Counted from the stretch's first letter, positions 6,629-15,105 are shown. The stretch: 64,000 bases of DNA from Peribacillus sp044761665 (GCF_044761665.1 NZ_JBIWCW010000001.1:434001-498000), one strand, 5' to 3'. Numbers and translations: made by a program. Notes: generated by a model not told the origin, from the letters alone.

Positions 6629-8281
6629 TCACTCTTTTAATAATCTCCGCAATACCTTGCCTGAGCTTGTAGCTGGCAAGCTGTCCCGGAATTCGACGTG
6701 GCGGGGAGATTTATAGGACGCCATCTTATTTCTTGACCAATTGACGATATCATCCTCGCTGATTTTCACTTTGTACTCTGGTTTCAATACGATGAAGGCT
6801 TTCACGCTTTCACCCCTATCACCATCCGGAACACCCACTGCGGCAACTTGTAAAATCGCTTCATGGTCTTTCATCAACACTTCCACATCTTCCGGAAAAA
6901 TACTGTATCCGGAGGATTTGATCATCTCTTTCGTTCGCCCCATGAAGTACAGATACCCTTCTTCATCCATCATCCCGATATCACCGGTATAAACCCAGCC
7001 ATTTTTTAATGTTTCGGCCGTCGCATCCGGCCTGTTCAAATATCCTTTGAATACGCCCGGGTTTTTCAATACGATTTCTCCTCGTTTACCCGGTTGCAGA
7101 TCTTCGCCTGTTTCCAAATCGACAATGCACATCTTGGTATCAAATGTAGGAATGCCGCATGTGCCGTGTTTGATTTTATCGATTGGCATGAATGTATCGC
7201 ATGTATGGGTTTCACTTAAACCATATGACGCTTCATATAACAAACATCCATTAGTCAAATTCCCCCATGCTTCTGCTAGTTTTTCATCGACAGGAATGCC
7301 AAAGCTTGTCGCGAAATTCAATTCGAGTGAAGTTAAATCTCTTTCCTCGATACCGGGAGTATTCAAGATGGCAACATTCATAGGAGCCACCGTATACAGT
7401 TTATTCACTTTGTACATTTCGATGGCGCTGATTGCGGCCTCTGGCTCAAACCTTGTCAAAGCCACACACATACATGCACTATATATAGGAATATTGACAC
7501 CCATCACCATCCCTGCAATATGGCAAAATGGAGCGACCGCTAGCATTTTGTCGCTGTGTGTGATGAAAGAACTTTGAGCAGTCGCTGCCGCTTTGAACAA
7601 TGCATTCCCATATGTAAGCATCGCCGCTTTCGGTCTCCCCGTCGTTCCCGAAGTGAAGACCATCAGGCCCACATCTTCCCATATATTCACTTCTTCCACT
7701 TCTTTTAGAACTTCATTTGTATAGAGAATTTCAAGAAGATCAAAAGTTTGCCCCATGGTCACTTTCTTCTCCAGCAGCTCAGTTGGTAGCGGTAAAGAAG
7801 GCTCTTCTGAAAGAAAGTCCGCGTAATGCGTGGTGATGATGAATTGTAAGGATAGGGCCTTACTTTTCACCTTTTCAATGGTAGGACATAACTCCTGCCC
7901 AGCAATGACCGCCTTTATCTCCGCTTCATTCATTAAATATTCAAGTTCCGTTTCTTTATACATCGGATTTAATGGAACGACCGTTGCGCCAAGCATTTGA
8001 ATGGCATAATGACCGATCAGATATTGAGGACAGTTCTGCATGAACAAGGCGATTCGATCTCCCTTACACACACCTTGGTTCCTAAGAAACTGCGCAAGCC
8101 GACCGGTGTCATCATACAGCTGCTTCCAAGTCAGATTGTTCCCATAGTACACATATGCTGCTTCTTCAGGACGTTCCCTCGCATTATCCATCAAGTACTC
8201 ATGAAGCGGCTTTTCACCTAATCGGTAATCCAAAGTTTCTAAAACACCTGTTGGCCAGCTTTTCTTTGTCATTGATTTCAA
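6629..8281 (-). CDS. AMP-dependent acyl-CoA synthetase/ligase
   Basis: The 550-aa protein activates a carboxylic acid (probably a fatty acid) through an acyl-adenylate to its CoA thioester. It carries the adenylation P-loop TSGTTGRPK (about residue 210), the GYLNRPDAT/GWVYTGDIG segment of the hinge region (about 420-440) and the C-terminal catalytic lysine in SSGKVLRR. Length is usual for the class I long/medium-chain family. TTG 8281 is the start because AGGAGG lies eight bases before it; the ATG three codons later is too far. It is monocistronic, with a hairpin and a 21-bp repeat downstream. Confidence 0.88.
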   Translation of the reverse strand: MKSMTKKSWPTGVLETLDYRLGEKPLHEYLMDNARERPEEAAYVYYGNNLTWKQLYDDTGRLAQFLRNQGVCKGDRIALFMQNCPQYLIGHYAIQMLGATVVPLNPMYKETELEYLMNEAEIKAVIAGQELCPTIEKVKSKALSLQFIITTHYADFLSEEPSLPLPTELLEKKVTMGQTFDLLEILYTNEVLKEVEEVNIWEDVGLMVFTSGTTGRPKAAMLTYGNALFKAAATAQSSFITHSDKMLAVAPFCHIAGMVMGVNIPIYSACMCVALTRFEPEAAISAIEMYKVNKLYTVAPMNVAILNTPGIEERDLTSLELNFATSFGIPVDEKLAEAWGNLTNGCLLYEASYGLSETHTCDTFMPIDKIKHGTCGIPTFDTKMCIVDLETGEDLQPGKRGEIVLKNPGVFKGYLNRPDATAETLKNGWVYTGDIGMMDEEGYLYFMGRTKEMIKSSGYSIFPEDVEVLMKDHEAILQVAAVGVPDGDRGESVKAFIVLKPEYKVKISEDDIVNWSRNKMASYKSPRHVEFRDSLPATSSGKVLRRLLKE

Positions 8282-8499
8282 GATTCATTCCTCCTGTTAA
8301 AAGAATCATAAATACTTGGGAACGTTTTCATTACTAAGTGAGGGGAAAATGTTGAGATGCAGAGAAGATCCGTGATGTGGAAGTGCAGTATTTTTTAGAA
8401 TATTCTTAAAACCATTATATTTCATCTTCCTTTTAAATTCTATTAAGACCATTACTATCTGTAAAAAAATAGCATCTGATAAACAAAATGCTTGTGACC

Positions 8500-8643
8500 T
8501 TAAAATATGATCATGCCCACCAAGCGACCAAATCCGTAACCAACCAATATAATTAAGAAACCACCTATAATATAATAAGACGCCCTCATAAACTGGTCTT
8601 GTTCATTTATTTTCGCAAGTAGATTTTCCATTAGCTTATTCAT
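8500..8643 (-). CDS. 47-aa single-helix membrane protein
   Basis: ATG 8643 follows TAGGGGGA, which decides the start against longer in-frame versions. The product has a charged N-terminal helix (LLAKINEQDQF) and one glycine-rich membrane helix (about residues 22-46, with GYGFGRLVG). Function is unknown. It stands alone between the ligase and the YvrJ group. Confidence 0.55.
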   Translation of the reverse strand: MNKLMENLLAKINEQDQFMRASYYIIGGFLIILVGYGFGRLVGMIIF

Positions 8644-8828
8644 AGTAAATCCCCCTATGCCCTCAACACTTTTTTTGCTCAATTTTTTATTTCTCCGAGC
8701 AGTTTTTCAAGATTTCCATAATCTCTATTCTACTTCTTAAAAAAGAATGATTGGAAAAATTTTATAAAATAAGTTTATCATAACTTGTATTCGGATTTAG
8801 TGTGAAATGATAAATAATCACTAAAAAA

Positions 8829-8854
8829 CACCGTGAATGCTTTCATCCACGGTG
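8829..8854 (-). terminator. Terminator after the yvrJ-like gene
   Basis: Minus-strand stem CACCGTG/CACGGTG is followed by TTTTTT. It ends the yvrJ/DUF2922/DUF1659 transcription unit. Confidence 0.75.
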
Positions 8855-8861
8855 CTTCCCT

Positions 8862-9023
8862 TTATCCTTTGAACTGGCTTTGGAATCCCTCTCGCAAACG
8901 TTCCGGCAGCTCGATTATGGTTTCGTTCAGTGTATCCAGCTTTGTTTCGATACGATGAAGCAAATACAGGGTTACGATGATAGGAAATCCGATATCGCTG
9001 ACAAACGGCAGGATTTGGTCCAC
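8862..9023 (-). CDS. yvrJ: YvrJ family protein
   Basis: The 53-aa product begins with GTG 9023, preceded by GAGGTG. It reads VDQILPFVSDIGFP, a hydrophobic helix (IIVTLYLLHRIE), then an amphipathic tail (TKLDTLNETI..LPERL). This is the YvrJ pattern of Bacillus: a short N-terminal segment, one helix, then a K-L-D-x-L coiled tail. yvrJ genes commonly accompany DUF1659 and DUF2922 genes, as here. The biochemical role is unknown. The second DUF1659/DUF2922 copy at 12040-12511 lacks this gene. Confidence 0.8.
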   Translation of the reverse strand: MDQILPFVSDIGFPIIVTLYLLHRIETKLDTLNETIIELPERLREGFQSQFKG

Positions 9024-9118
9024 TTTGTTCACCTCGCTTCTTATAGTTCCTTACGAAAGAGCAGGCTCACCGCTTCTGGACTTGTCCTCCATGGATGAAC
9101 CTGCAAAACCTTAATGGA

Positions 9119-9212
9119 ATTCGACCGCGCAGCCGGAGAATTCGACCACTGTGACGATTAATTCAACCACGCAGTCAGTTAATTCGACCATTAGGCCCAA
9201 TAATTCGACCTC
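9119..9212. repeat. 21-bp-period tandem repeat, locus 2
   Basis: The core ATTCRACC(A/G/T)C starts at 9119, 9140, 9161, 9182 and 9203, exactly 21 bases apart each time. It lies between the DUF2922 stop and the yvrJ gene. A long plus-strand ORF runs through it (NST-type seven-residue repeats), but that is a consequence of the 21-base period. Confidence 0.8.
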
Positions 9213-9221
9213 CGGCAATTT

Positions 9222-9440
9222 TTACAGTACTTTCACTTCCTCGACATTGCGCTCGACCACGCGTGCTCCCTTAATGCTAACGAAATCTCCTGACGAAGTC
9301 GTGAATACATTTTGCGCGATGATTTGTACCATTACTTGTTTCACTTGCTCTATATCAACCGGTTCTTTTGGGTTATCCACGGAGATTGTCGAGGACTTCC
9401 CTTCTCCTGTTACGAAAATCATTTCCAATGCTTTAGCCAT
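9222..9440 (-). CDS. DUF2922 family protein, copy 1
   Basis: The 72-aa product is a compact alpha/beta protein of the DUF2922 family (MAKALEMIFVTGEGKSSTIS..., with the conserved V-D-N-P-K-E-P and a T-x-x-G-D-F segment near the C-terminus). Function is unknown. It follows the DUF1659 gene by 33 bases, in the usual Bacillus order DUF1659-DUF2922-YvrJ. A copy with about five amino-acid changes lies at 12040-12258. Confidence 0.85.
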   Translation of the reverse strand: MAKALEMIFVTGEGKSSTISVDNPKEPVDIEQVKQVMVQIIAQNVFTTSSGDFVSIKGARVVERNVEEVKVL

Positions 9441-9473
9441 TTTTTCTCACCTCCTTTTTCATCAAAAAAATGA

Positions 9474-9692
9474 TTAACCGATGATAGCACTCGTATCCAC
9501 GCGGGTGACTTCACCCATTGGATAATTCTGCACGCTCGCAATTGCCTTCGCCGTCGCTGAAAGTTGATCGGCCAGTGCATCCGACTTAATGTTAGAGAAT
9601 GATTTTCGTTTAAAGATGATCTCCCCTTTTTCATTGAGGCCCGTTTTGAAATCCAGCCGTAACGTCGTCGATAACTTGATTTGGTTTGCCAT
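9474..9692 (-). CDS. DUF1659 family protein, copy 1
   Basis: The 72-aa product shows the DUF1659 pattern: a beta strand (IKLSTTLRLDF), a G-x-N-E-K-G-E turn, 'KRKSFSNIK', a long helix (ALADQLSATAKAIA) and a terminal beta strand. ATG 9692 is chosen because AAGGAGGTGA is placed just upstream; the GTG at 9701 is inside that site. Function is unknown; the family is small, abundant in Bacillus and always near DUF2922. The paralogue at 12293 is nearly identical. Confidence 0.85.
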   Translation of the reverse strand: MANQIKLSTTLRLDFKTGLNEKGEIIFKRKSFSNIKSDALADQLSATAKAIASVQNYPMGEVTRVDTSAIIG

Positions 9693-9863
9693 GTCGCTCA
9701 CCTCCTTTCACACTCTATATAAACTTTTTCGAGGAAAAAGTAGCATGGCAGGAAAAGTTTTTCATAATAGAGTAGAATTCAAGTAAAATAAAGGTAAGCA
9801 CATCGAAGAAGCTCAATGAGGGTAAAGGAAAATGAAGAGCTTCTACGGTTAGGAGGAAAGTAC

Positions 9864-10256
9864 ATGAATCCAATCATATTATTTGATGGGGAATGTAACT
9901 TTTGTGATTCGAGTGTCCAGTTCATCATGAAGCGCGATCCGAAGGGACTGTTTCGTTTTGCCTCCCTTCAGAGCCCAACTGGTCAAGAGTTGCAAAAGAA
10001 ATATGGGGTACCTGAGGATATCGATAGTATCGTTTTAATCGAAAAAGGTAAGTCCTATTATAAATCGGCTGCAGCATTGAGGATTTGCCGTCATTTGAAA
10101 GGGGCGTGGAAACTGTTTTATGGATTCACCATCGTTCCCCGCTTCATTCGGAATGCCGCCTATGATATCATTGCCAAAAACCGTTATAAGTGGTTCGGAA
10201 AAAAAGAAGAAAGTTGTATGTTACCTTCACCTAGTATTAGGAAACGTTTTTTATAA
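9864..10256 (+). CDS. DCC family thiol-disulfide oxidoreductase-like protein (DUF393)
   Basis: The 130-aa product has the DCC signature near its start: LFDGECNFCDSSVQF, with a CxxC pair (Cys9-x-x-Cys12 region) on a thioredoxin-like fold. Family members are thought to be thiol-disulfide oxidoreductases, with little biochemical proof. AGGAGGAAAG before ATG 9864 decides the start against an upstream ATG at 9816. It is monocistronic with a strong terminator. Confidence 0.85.
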   Translation: MNPIILFDGECNFCDSSVQFIMKRDPKGLFRFASLQSPTGQELQKKYGVPEDIDSIVLIEKGKSYYKSAAALRICRHLKGAWKLFYGFTIVPRFIRNAAYDIIAKNRYKWFGKKEESCMLPSPSIRKRFL

Positions 10257-10260
10257 ATAA

Positions 10261-10300
10261 AAAAAGACGGGAAGCAGTCAGCTTTTCCGTCTTTTTCGTT
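10261..10300 (+). terminator. Terminator after the DCC gene
   Basis: Stem AAAAAGACGGGAAGC pairs with GCTTTTCCGTCTTTTT around a five-base loop, ending in a T-run. Confidence 0.85.
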
Positions 10301-10461
10301 TAATTGTCAACTGAACTTAGTCAGCCTATATATGCCTCCTATGTATGAATATCCTAAGAAAATTTCCCCAATAAAGTTACTCGTGTATTATGGAATATAA
10401 TTCCTACTGGCCGAAATATTTGATACACTTATGAAAACGTACTATTCAAGGGGGAAAACAG

Positions 10462-11019
10462 TTGAAACAAGCTCTACTGATCATTGATGCCCAACAGGAA
10501 TTAATAGAAGGTAATAGTGAAGAACAAGAGGTTTTTGAGAAGGAAAGAATCATTGCTAATATCAATACTGTCATTGAAAAGGCGCTGACGGAAGGTGCCT
10601 CCATTATTTTCATTAGAGATGTGGATGTTGCGAATGGAGATGGACCCGGTTTTCAGGTTCATAAGGATATCATGGTGCCTCCCACTGCCGTCCTATTTGA
10701 TAAAGCCGCTACCAATTCGTTCTATGGTACGCCATTAAACGGCTACTTGAAAGAAAACGACATCGAGCATCTTGTAATTATGGGATGTAAGACGGAACAT
10801 TGCATCGACACGGCCGTAAGAACCGCAACGATTAATCATTATGATGTAACGTTAGTTGGAGATGGACATACTACCTCCGATTCGAAAATCTTATCTGCCG
10901 AACAAATCATCCTTCACCACAATGAAACACTTCATGGACATTATAATGTAGACCATTTTTCAATAGTTAGATATACAAATGAAGATTTGTTTAGGCCATC
11001 ACACCATACATACCGATAA
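10462..11019 (+). CDS. Isochorismatase family cysteine hydrolase
   Basis: The 185-aa protein carries the catalytic triad of the family: Asp9 (LLIIDAQ), Lys81 (FDKAATNSF) and Cys114 (GCKTEHCIDTAVR). The family hydrolyses amide or ether bonds in small molecules such as nicotinamide, ureidoacrylate or isochorismate; the substrate cannot be told from the sequence. The length is normal for the stand-alone enzyme. TTG 10462 is preceded by GGGGGAAA. The next gene follows 29 bases later and may be co-transcribed. Confidence 0.85.
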   Translation: MKQALLIIDAQQELIEGNSEEQEVFEKERIIANINTVIEKALTEGASIIFIRDVDVANGDGPGFQVHKDIMVPPTAVLFDKAATNSFYGTPLNGYLKENDIEHLVIMGCKTEHCIDTAVRTATINHYDVTLVGDGHTTSDSKILSAEQIILHHNETLHGHYNVDHFSIVRYTNEDLFRPSHHTYR

Positions 11020-11048
11020 TGTAGATTGATAGGAAAGGCAATGATAGC

Positions 11049-11423
11049 ATGCAAGGATATCCGGAAGAAAAGGATTTACGTTCATTATTTGAATGTGAGC
11101 CCACCCTGCTTGATTCCACTGAGAAGGATGTTCCATTTTTCTATAACGAAGCTACCTTTCAGTTTTCTAATCAGGAAGAAGATTTCATCGTGATCATTTC
11201 TCCAGCTTATAGGAGAGTGAAAATCCAAGTAACACACCGTCCTTCTACTGAAGTGACAACACTCCTGGACTTAAAACGGGTTGATCATTTTGAGATCATT
11301 GCCGATACAAGAAATCACTCAAGTGTACTTCTAAGGAGTGTGGATGACGATTACACACAAACGATTGAGATCGATTTTAAGCCGATGTTTAAACTGATGA
11401 TTAAAGACCATTCAACAAATTAA
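11049..11423 (+). CDS. Hypothetical 124-aa protein
   Basis: I do not recognise this gene. The product is acidic, has no signal peptide or membrane helix, and looks beta-rich in its middle (FIVIISPAYRRVKIQV ... HFEIIADTRN ... TIEIDFKP). AGGAAAGG precedes the ATG. It lies just after the cysteine hydrolase on the same strand, so the two may form an operon. Confidence 0.6.
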   Translation: MQGYPEEKDLRSLFECEPTLLDSTEKDVPFFYNEATFQFSNQEEDFIVIISPAYRRVKIQVTHRPSTEVTTLLDLKRVDHFEIIADTRNHSSVLLRSVDDDYTQTIEIDFKPMFKLMIKDHSTN

Positions 11424-11579
11424 CAGCTTTCTTATAAGGATGAAGGAAAGCGATTTTACTTTATCGTCTTTTTAATGAGCATTTTATTAATATAATAGTA
11501 GCCCTCTGGATATGTTTCACCTTTAAAAATGACATTAAACAGGACTATATAAGAATGACTTTACAAAGGAGGAACTTTG

Positions 11580-11693
11580 TTGGGTAAAGATGATAAGACA
11601 CTAAACAAATCAAACTTTGTACTGCCTGTTTTCTGTAGCATGGGTATAGGTGCGGTACTTGGATTAGTTTCCTATGTTAAAGATTGGCTTTGA
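11580..11693 (+). CDS. Putative 37-aa single-helix membrane peptide
   Basis: TTG 11580 follows a strong AAAGGAGGA at 11566-11574. The product has a polar start (GKDDKTLNKSN) and one helix rich in small residues (CSMGIGAVLGLVSYV), and ends at TGA 11691-11693. The G-x-G-x-x-x-G spacing would suit helix packing in the membrane. It is below the usual gene-finder length limit; the ribosome binding site is the main support. Confidence 0.55.
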   Translation: MGKDDKTLNKSNFVLPVFCSMGIGAVLGLVSYVKDWL

Positions 11694-11774
11694 CCTGTTA
11701 AAGTTTTTTAAGAATTTGGTAGGAAATCATTTTACAGTGGTTTCCTATTTATTTTGCCTCCATGACTCCATGAA

Positions 11775-11807
11775 AAAAGACGGAAAGCGTTTTACTTTTT
11801 CGTCTAA
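11775..11807 (-). terminator. Weak hairpin, minus strand
   Basis: AGACG pairs with CGTCT around an A-rich interior, followed on the minus strand by TTTTTT. It may be a second-line terminator for the DUF2922 copy 2 unit. Confidence 0.4.
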
Positions 11808-11917
11808 CTAGTTCCAAAATTGTAGATACACTTTTACCCTTTTTGATCGTCATTGACACTATATAATGTGCGCTAACTAGCCCAGGCAACACCATAACGT
11901 CTCGTATCCCACAAAAA

Positions 11918-11955
11918 GACTCACCTTTAAAGGACAAGTGCTTCAAAGGTGAGCC
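11918..11955 (-). terminator. Terminator after DUF2922 copy 2
   Basis: Minus-strand stem GGCTCACCTTT with AAAGGTGAGTC is followed by TTTTTG. It stands just beyond the 21-bp repeat array. Confidence 0.75.
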
Positions 11956-11957
11956 TA

Positions 11958-12030
11958 ATTCAACCACTGTGACGATTAATTCAACCACTCAGTCGGATAA
12001 TTCAACCATTAGGGCGATTAATTCGACCAC
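11958..12030. repeat. 21-bp-period tandem repeat, locus 3
   Basis: Cores ATTCAACCAC, ATTCAACCAC, ATTCAACCAT and ATTCGACCAC start at 11958, 11979, 12000 and 12021, exactly 21 bases apart. It occupies the same place relative to DUF2922 copy 2 as locus 2 does relative to copy 1, so it was duplicated with the module. Confidence 0.8.
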
Positions 12031-12039
12031 CGCCAAATT

Positions 12040-12258
12040 TTACAGTACTTTCACGTCCTCGACATTGCGCTCGACCACGCGTGCTCCCTTGATGCTAGCG
12101 AAATCTCCTGACGAAGTCGTGAATACATTTTGCGTGATGATTTGTTCCATTACTTGTTTCACTTGCTCCACGTCAACCGGTTCCTTTGGGTTATCCACGG
12201 AGATCGTCGAGGACTTCCCTTCTCCTGTTACGAAAATCATTTCCAATGCTTTAGCCAT
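12040..12258 (-). CDS. DUF2922 family protein, copy 2
   Basis: This 72-aa product differs from copy 1 (9222-9440) at a handful of positions (for example VDVEQ for VDIEQ, VMEQIITQ for VMVQIIAQ, DFASIKG for DFVSIKG). Most nucleotide differences are silent. It follows DUF1659 copy 2 by 34 bases. Function is unknown. Its downstream side holds the 21-bp repeat and a terminator, but no yvrJ gene. Confidence 0.85.
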   Translation of the reverse strand: MAKALEMIFVTGEGKSSTISVDNPKEPVDVEQVKQVMEQIITQNVFTTSSGDFASIKGARVVERNVEDVKVL

Positions 12259-12292
12259 ACCCTGTCACCTCCTTTTTATGAAGAAATCATAT

Positions 12293-12511
12293 TTACCCGA
12301 TAATGGCGTTCGTATCCACGCGGGTGACTTCACCCATTGGATAATTCTGCACGCTCGCAATGGCCTTCGCTGTTGCTGAAAGTTGATCGGCCAGTGCATC
12401 CGACTTGATGTTGGAAAACGATTTTCGTTTAAAGATGATTTCCCCTTTTTCATTGAGGCCCGTTTCAAAATTCAACCGTAACGTCGTCGATAACTTGATT
12501 TGATTTGCCAT
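12293..12511 (-). CDS. DUF1659 family protein, copy 2
   Basis: This 72-aa paralogue of 9474-9692 differs at only a few residues (LNFETG for LDFKTG, DTNAIIG for DTSAIIG). ATG 12511 has the same AAGGAGGTGA site and spacing as copy 1. Upstream sequence is also shared for about 45 bases, including the block ending in AAACTTTTTCGAGG, so the promoter was duplicated with the genes. Confidence 0.85.
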   Translation of the reverse strand: MANQIKLSTTLRLNFETGLNEKGEIIFKRKSFSNIKSDALADQLSATAKAIASVQNYPMGEVTRVDTNAIIG

Positions 12512-12591
12512 GTCGCTCACCTCCTTTCACACTCTATATAAACTTTTTCGAGGGAAAAGTAGCATCGCAGGAAAATTTTTTTCCACATAAA

Positions 12592-12627
12592 AAAAGACGG
12601 AAAGGCAATAGATGCTTCTCCGTCTGT
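12592..12627 (-). terminator. Terminator after the PadR gene
   Basis: Minus-strand stem AGACGGAGAAG with CCTTTCCGTCT (one mismatch) is followed by TTTTTTT. Confidence 0.75.
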
Positions 12628-12640
12628 CTATATGTATCCA

Positions 12641-13177
12641 TCAAGCTAATGCTTTTATGTGAATAATAAGCTTCTCAAGCCATTCGCCGTTATGTTGGGC
12701 ACGGCTGTAAGCATGCTCCTGAATAAATTTCACACTCCAATAAGCTTCGGATTGTTCATCAATTTCTAGGTCAAAGCTTAAGTACGTTTCCCATGCTTGC
12801 CGTTGCTTTTCGATTTTTTGCTCTAAAATGGCTAGTACCTTATCCACCTTTACATGCTTTATATAGGATAGCGCAATATACATTTCATTCATTTCATTGG
12901 CATTTTCGAACGTTTGATAAATTCGTTTTTTTAATTCTTCTCGCCCTTGATCCGTAATTTGATAGACGTTCTTATCTGGTCTATTCTCTTCCTTGATGGT
13001 TTCGACAACTTTGATATACCCCTTATCTGCTAACTTGTCAAAATGATAATATAATTTACTTTCGCTAATACCAGTAAATTTATCTATCGGAATCGGATCA
13101 GATAATAGCTTTTTCAATTTATATGGATAACTATTTTCTTCAGCCAACTTACCTAATATGTATATTTGAATCGACAT
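12641..13177 (-). CDS. PadR family transcriptional regulator
   Basis: The 178-aa protein has an N-terminal winged helix (about 1-90: KLYYHFDKLADKGYIKV, then the beta wing with NVYQITDQGREEL) and a C-terminal helical dimerisation domain (about 95-178), the PadR-Vir domain layout. AGGGGTGGAG precedes the ATG. No transporter or decarboxylase gene lies next to it, so its target is not clear from context; it is followed by its own terminator. Confidence 0.85.
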   Translation of the reverse strand: MSIQIYILGKLAEENSYPYKLKKLLSDPIPIDKFTGISESKLYYHFDKLADKGYIKVVETIKEENRPDKNVYQITDQGREELKKRIYQTFENANEMNEMYIALSYIKHVKVDKVLAILEQKIEKQRQAWETYLSFDLEIDEQSEAYWSVKFIQEHAYSRAQHNGEWLEKLIIHIKALA

Positions 13178-13274
13178 GTTGAAACTCCACCCCTCTGCCG
13201 TCGCTTTTTTTATTTTAGCAGAGTTACGGCCATTTGTTCAGCTAGGATTTTTACAGAGACCTGTCTATTATCAT

Positions 13275-13778
13275 CTATTCCTCGTCCCGCCATTTAAAAG
13301 TAGGATTGAATTCTTCTGGCTCTACCACTGTTTGTTTATACGTTACAGGGGATTCATTCGGCATGGTAATCGTTAGCTTCGTATGGTCTTCATTAAATTT
13401 TAATGTGAATGTTGTCGTTCTATTCCGCTGATTCGCATTATAGAGGATGCCTGTTAGGTTGTTATCGATAGGTTCGACGATTTCAAAATTCCGTTCCTCC
13501 TCATAATCACTTCTCGTAATCCTTTGCATCGTATACGTGCTGACTTGGTCCCTCGAAATCAACAAGTAAGATCCTCCTGTCACCCAATAACCGTATAGGT
13601 ACCTTCCGTTGTACTTGGCCGCTTTATAGGATGGCACGTCCTCTCGCGATTTTACATCCTCTACTTGTTTCTTTGCTTGGACATTTTCCTTATCCATCGT
13701 GGTAGTTTGTTGTTCTTCACAAGCGGCCAGGGTACTTACCACAAGAAAACCCATCATTAGCCTTTTGAATGCTGGCAA
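13275..13778 (-). CDS. Lipoprotein of unknown function
   Basis: The 167-aa product has a signal peptide ending in the lipobox LAAC (Cys20), so it should be exported and anchored to the outer face of the membrane by lipid. The mature part starts with a polar linker (EEQQTTTMDKENVQAKKQ) and a beta-rich domain (about 55-160). TTG 13778 is the start, with GGGGAGGT upstream. I do not recognise the domain. Confidence 0.7.
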   Translation of the reverse strand: MPAFKRLMMGFLVVSTLAACEEQQTTTMDKENVQAKKQVEDVKSREDVPSYKAAKYNGRYLYGYWVTGGSYLLISRDQVSTYTMQRITRSDYEEERNFEIVEPIDNNLTGILYNANQRNRTTTFTLKFNEDHTKLTITMPNESPVTYKQTVVEPEEFNPTFKWRDEE

Positions 13779-13929
13779 TGCCTCGACCTCCCCGCCTGAG
13801 CATATTATCTTTTATTATAAAATAATTACCATTTATTCACTACTGATAAATACCTTTTATTGGATACAAATGAAATGGAGTTAATATCTCATACTGGTAA
13901 ATAATAAGGGGCGAAAGGATGTGGATGAA

Positions 13930-14598
13930 ATGTCATTAGAATGGTTTGACAGAGTATGTGGGGAATTACAGGATCATCTTCAATCGATTTGTGACAAGTA
14001 CGATCGGATTGGCAGCATGACCGTGGAGCGAGGAGCAAAACATCCACGCATCGAATTTTTTACAGAGTTGGATGAAGATGAGGAAGAGAATTTCTGTGCC
14101 CTGTTTTTCGATCCGAAAAGTGAAGAATTCTATATGGAATCCTTCGACATCGATTTTGGGCAGATAAGTAAAGTGCTTTTACCTGATATTGAAGATATCG
14201 TCGAAGCCGTCCACGAAACCTTCCATGATTACATAGAAGGGGAGGAATATGAATATGAAGTGGATGACGACAACCAACAGCTCGAAGTCGTTTCAGGTTC
14301 ACTGTCTTATCCTTCAAACGGGAACGATGATTCAGAAGTGTTCGAAATCGATGTGGAGTGGGAAACGCCGGAAGTCACAGCTTATTTCAAGGAAAATGAA
14401 GTCGAGGTCACCTATCAGTTCGGAATCGTCGAGGAAACGGGAGATGGATTATTAAGGCGGATCAATCGGATCTGGACAGACGAAGACGACATGATCATCA
14501 GAGATGAAACAAACTTCATGTTCAGCAAAGAAGAAGCAGGTACCATCATCTCGATGATTGCGAGTCATATGGATTCCCTGACTAACATGGATGAATAA
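13930..14598 (+). CDS. Acidic hypothetical protein (222 aa)
   Basis: I do not recognise the family. The protein is strongly acidic (many Glu/Asp, e.g. ELDEDEEENF, EGEEYEYEVDDDN), soluble, and about half beta. ATG 13930 is ten bases after GAAAGGA; a GTG at 13921 would add three residues and cannot be excluded. It is convergent with the csgA-like gene, sharing a terminator. Confidence 0.65.
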   Translation: MSLEWFDRVCGELQDHLQSICDKYDRIGSMTVERGAKHPRIEFFTELDEDEEENFCALFFDPKSEEFYMESFDIDFGQISKVLLPDIEDIVEAVHETFHDYIEGEEYEYEVDDDNQQLEVVSGSLSYPSNGNDDSEVFEIDVEWETPEVTAYFKENEVEVTYQFGIVEETGDGLLRRINRIWTDEDDMIIRDETNFMFSKEEAGTIISMIASHMDSLTNMDE

Positions 14599-14619
14599 GC
14601 TGATAAACAAGAAAGAGAA

Positions 14620-14657
14620 AAAAGCCTTGTCCAGTACGGAACATGGACAAGGCTTTT
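14620..14657. terminator. Bidirectional terminator
   Basis: A perfect 14-bp stem (AAAAGCCTTGTCCA with TGGACAAGGCTTTT) around a ten-base loop serves the convergent genes on both sides. Confidence 0.88.
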
Positions 14658-14659
14658 CC

Positions 14660-14914
14660 TCATGTAATCAGTAGCTCATAAACCTCATTCAATTGCGTGT
14701 ACCGCTCTGAATCCATCGCTTCTTTCGCATGAGCCATTTCCTTTGGAAGAATCCGGTTCAAAAGATTCGTTTCGTTTGCCGTAAGCTCACGAACAAGTTC
14801 TTCCTCCGAAGGATACTGACCATGTTTGATCTTATCGTAAATATGCTGTGCCTCAGGGTATTGATCTGTATAATTAGACAGAATCTCACGCAGGTAACCA
14901 ATCGTGCGGTCCAT
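14660..14914 (-). CDS. csgA: CsgA-like sporulation protein
   Basis: The 84-aa product begins MDRTIGYLREILSN and ends QLNEVYELLIT, with a helical, charged middle. This matches my recollection of B. subtilis CsgA, a small sigma-G-dependent spore protein (similar length, start MD-TLGYLRE, end LNEVYELL). ATG 14914 is preceded by GAGAGGG; a longer frame to 14974 lacks such a site. It would be made in the forespore. The identification rests on remembered family sequence. Confidence 0.65.
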   Translation of the reverse strand: MDRTIGYLREILSNYTDQYPEAQHIYDKIKHGQYPSEEELVRELTANETNLLNRILPKEMAHAKEAMDSERYTQLNEVYELLIT

Positions 14915-15105
14915 CAAACCATCCCTCTCTTTCAATCTGTAATCTAAACTAGATTGTCCAGGGATGGCTGACACTATACAACGTCTAAGGGAATACGAGC
15001 CTGACTAACATTTTTTACGGTTTTGTTGGTTGTATATTCCATAGGGCTATTGTAACTTTATGATATACGTGTTGTTTCAGACACGATGTTAAGGAGGAAA
15101 TTTGG

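Noticed and set aside
9151..9477. Plus-strand ORFs across DUF2922 genes (also 11969-12379) with seven-residue NST-type repeats
   Set aside because: They arise from the 21-bp period of the repeat read in one frame and then run antisense to DUF2922; no ribosome binding site.
11749..11988. Minus-strand ORF starting in the 21-bp repeat (MVELIVTVVELGS)
   Set aside because: It crosses the terminator of DUF2922 copy 2 and its start is repeat sequence; no family resemblance.
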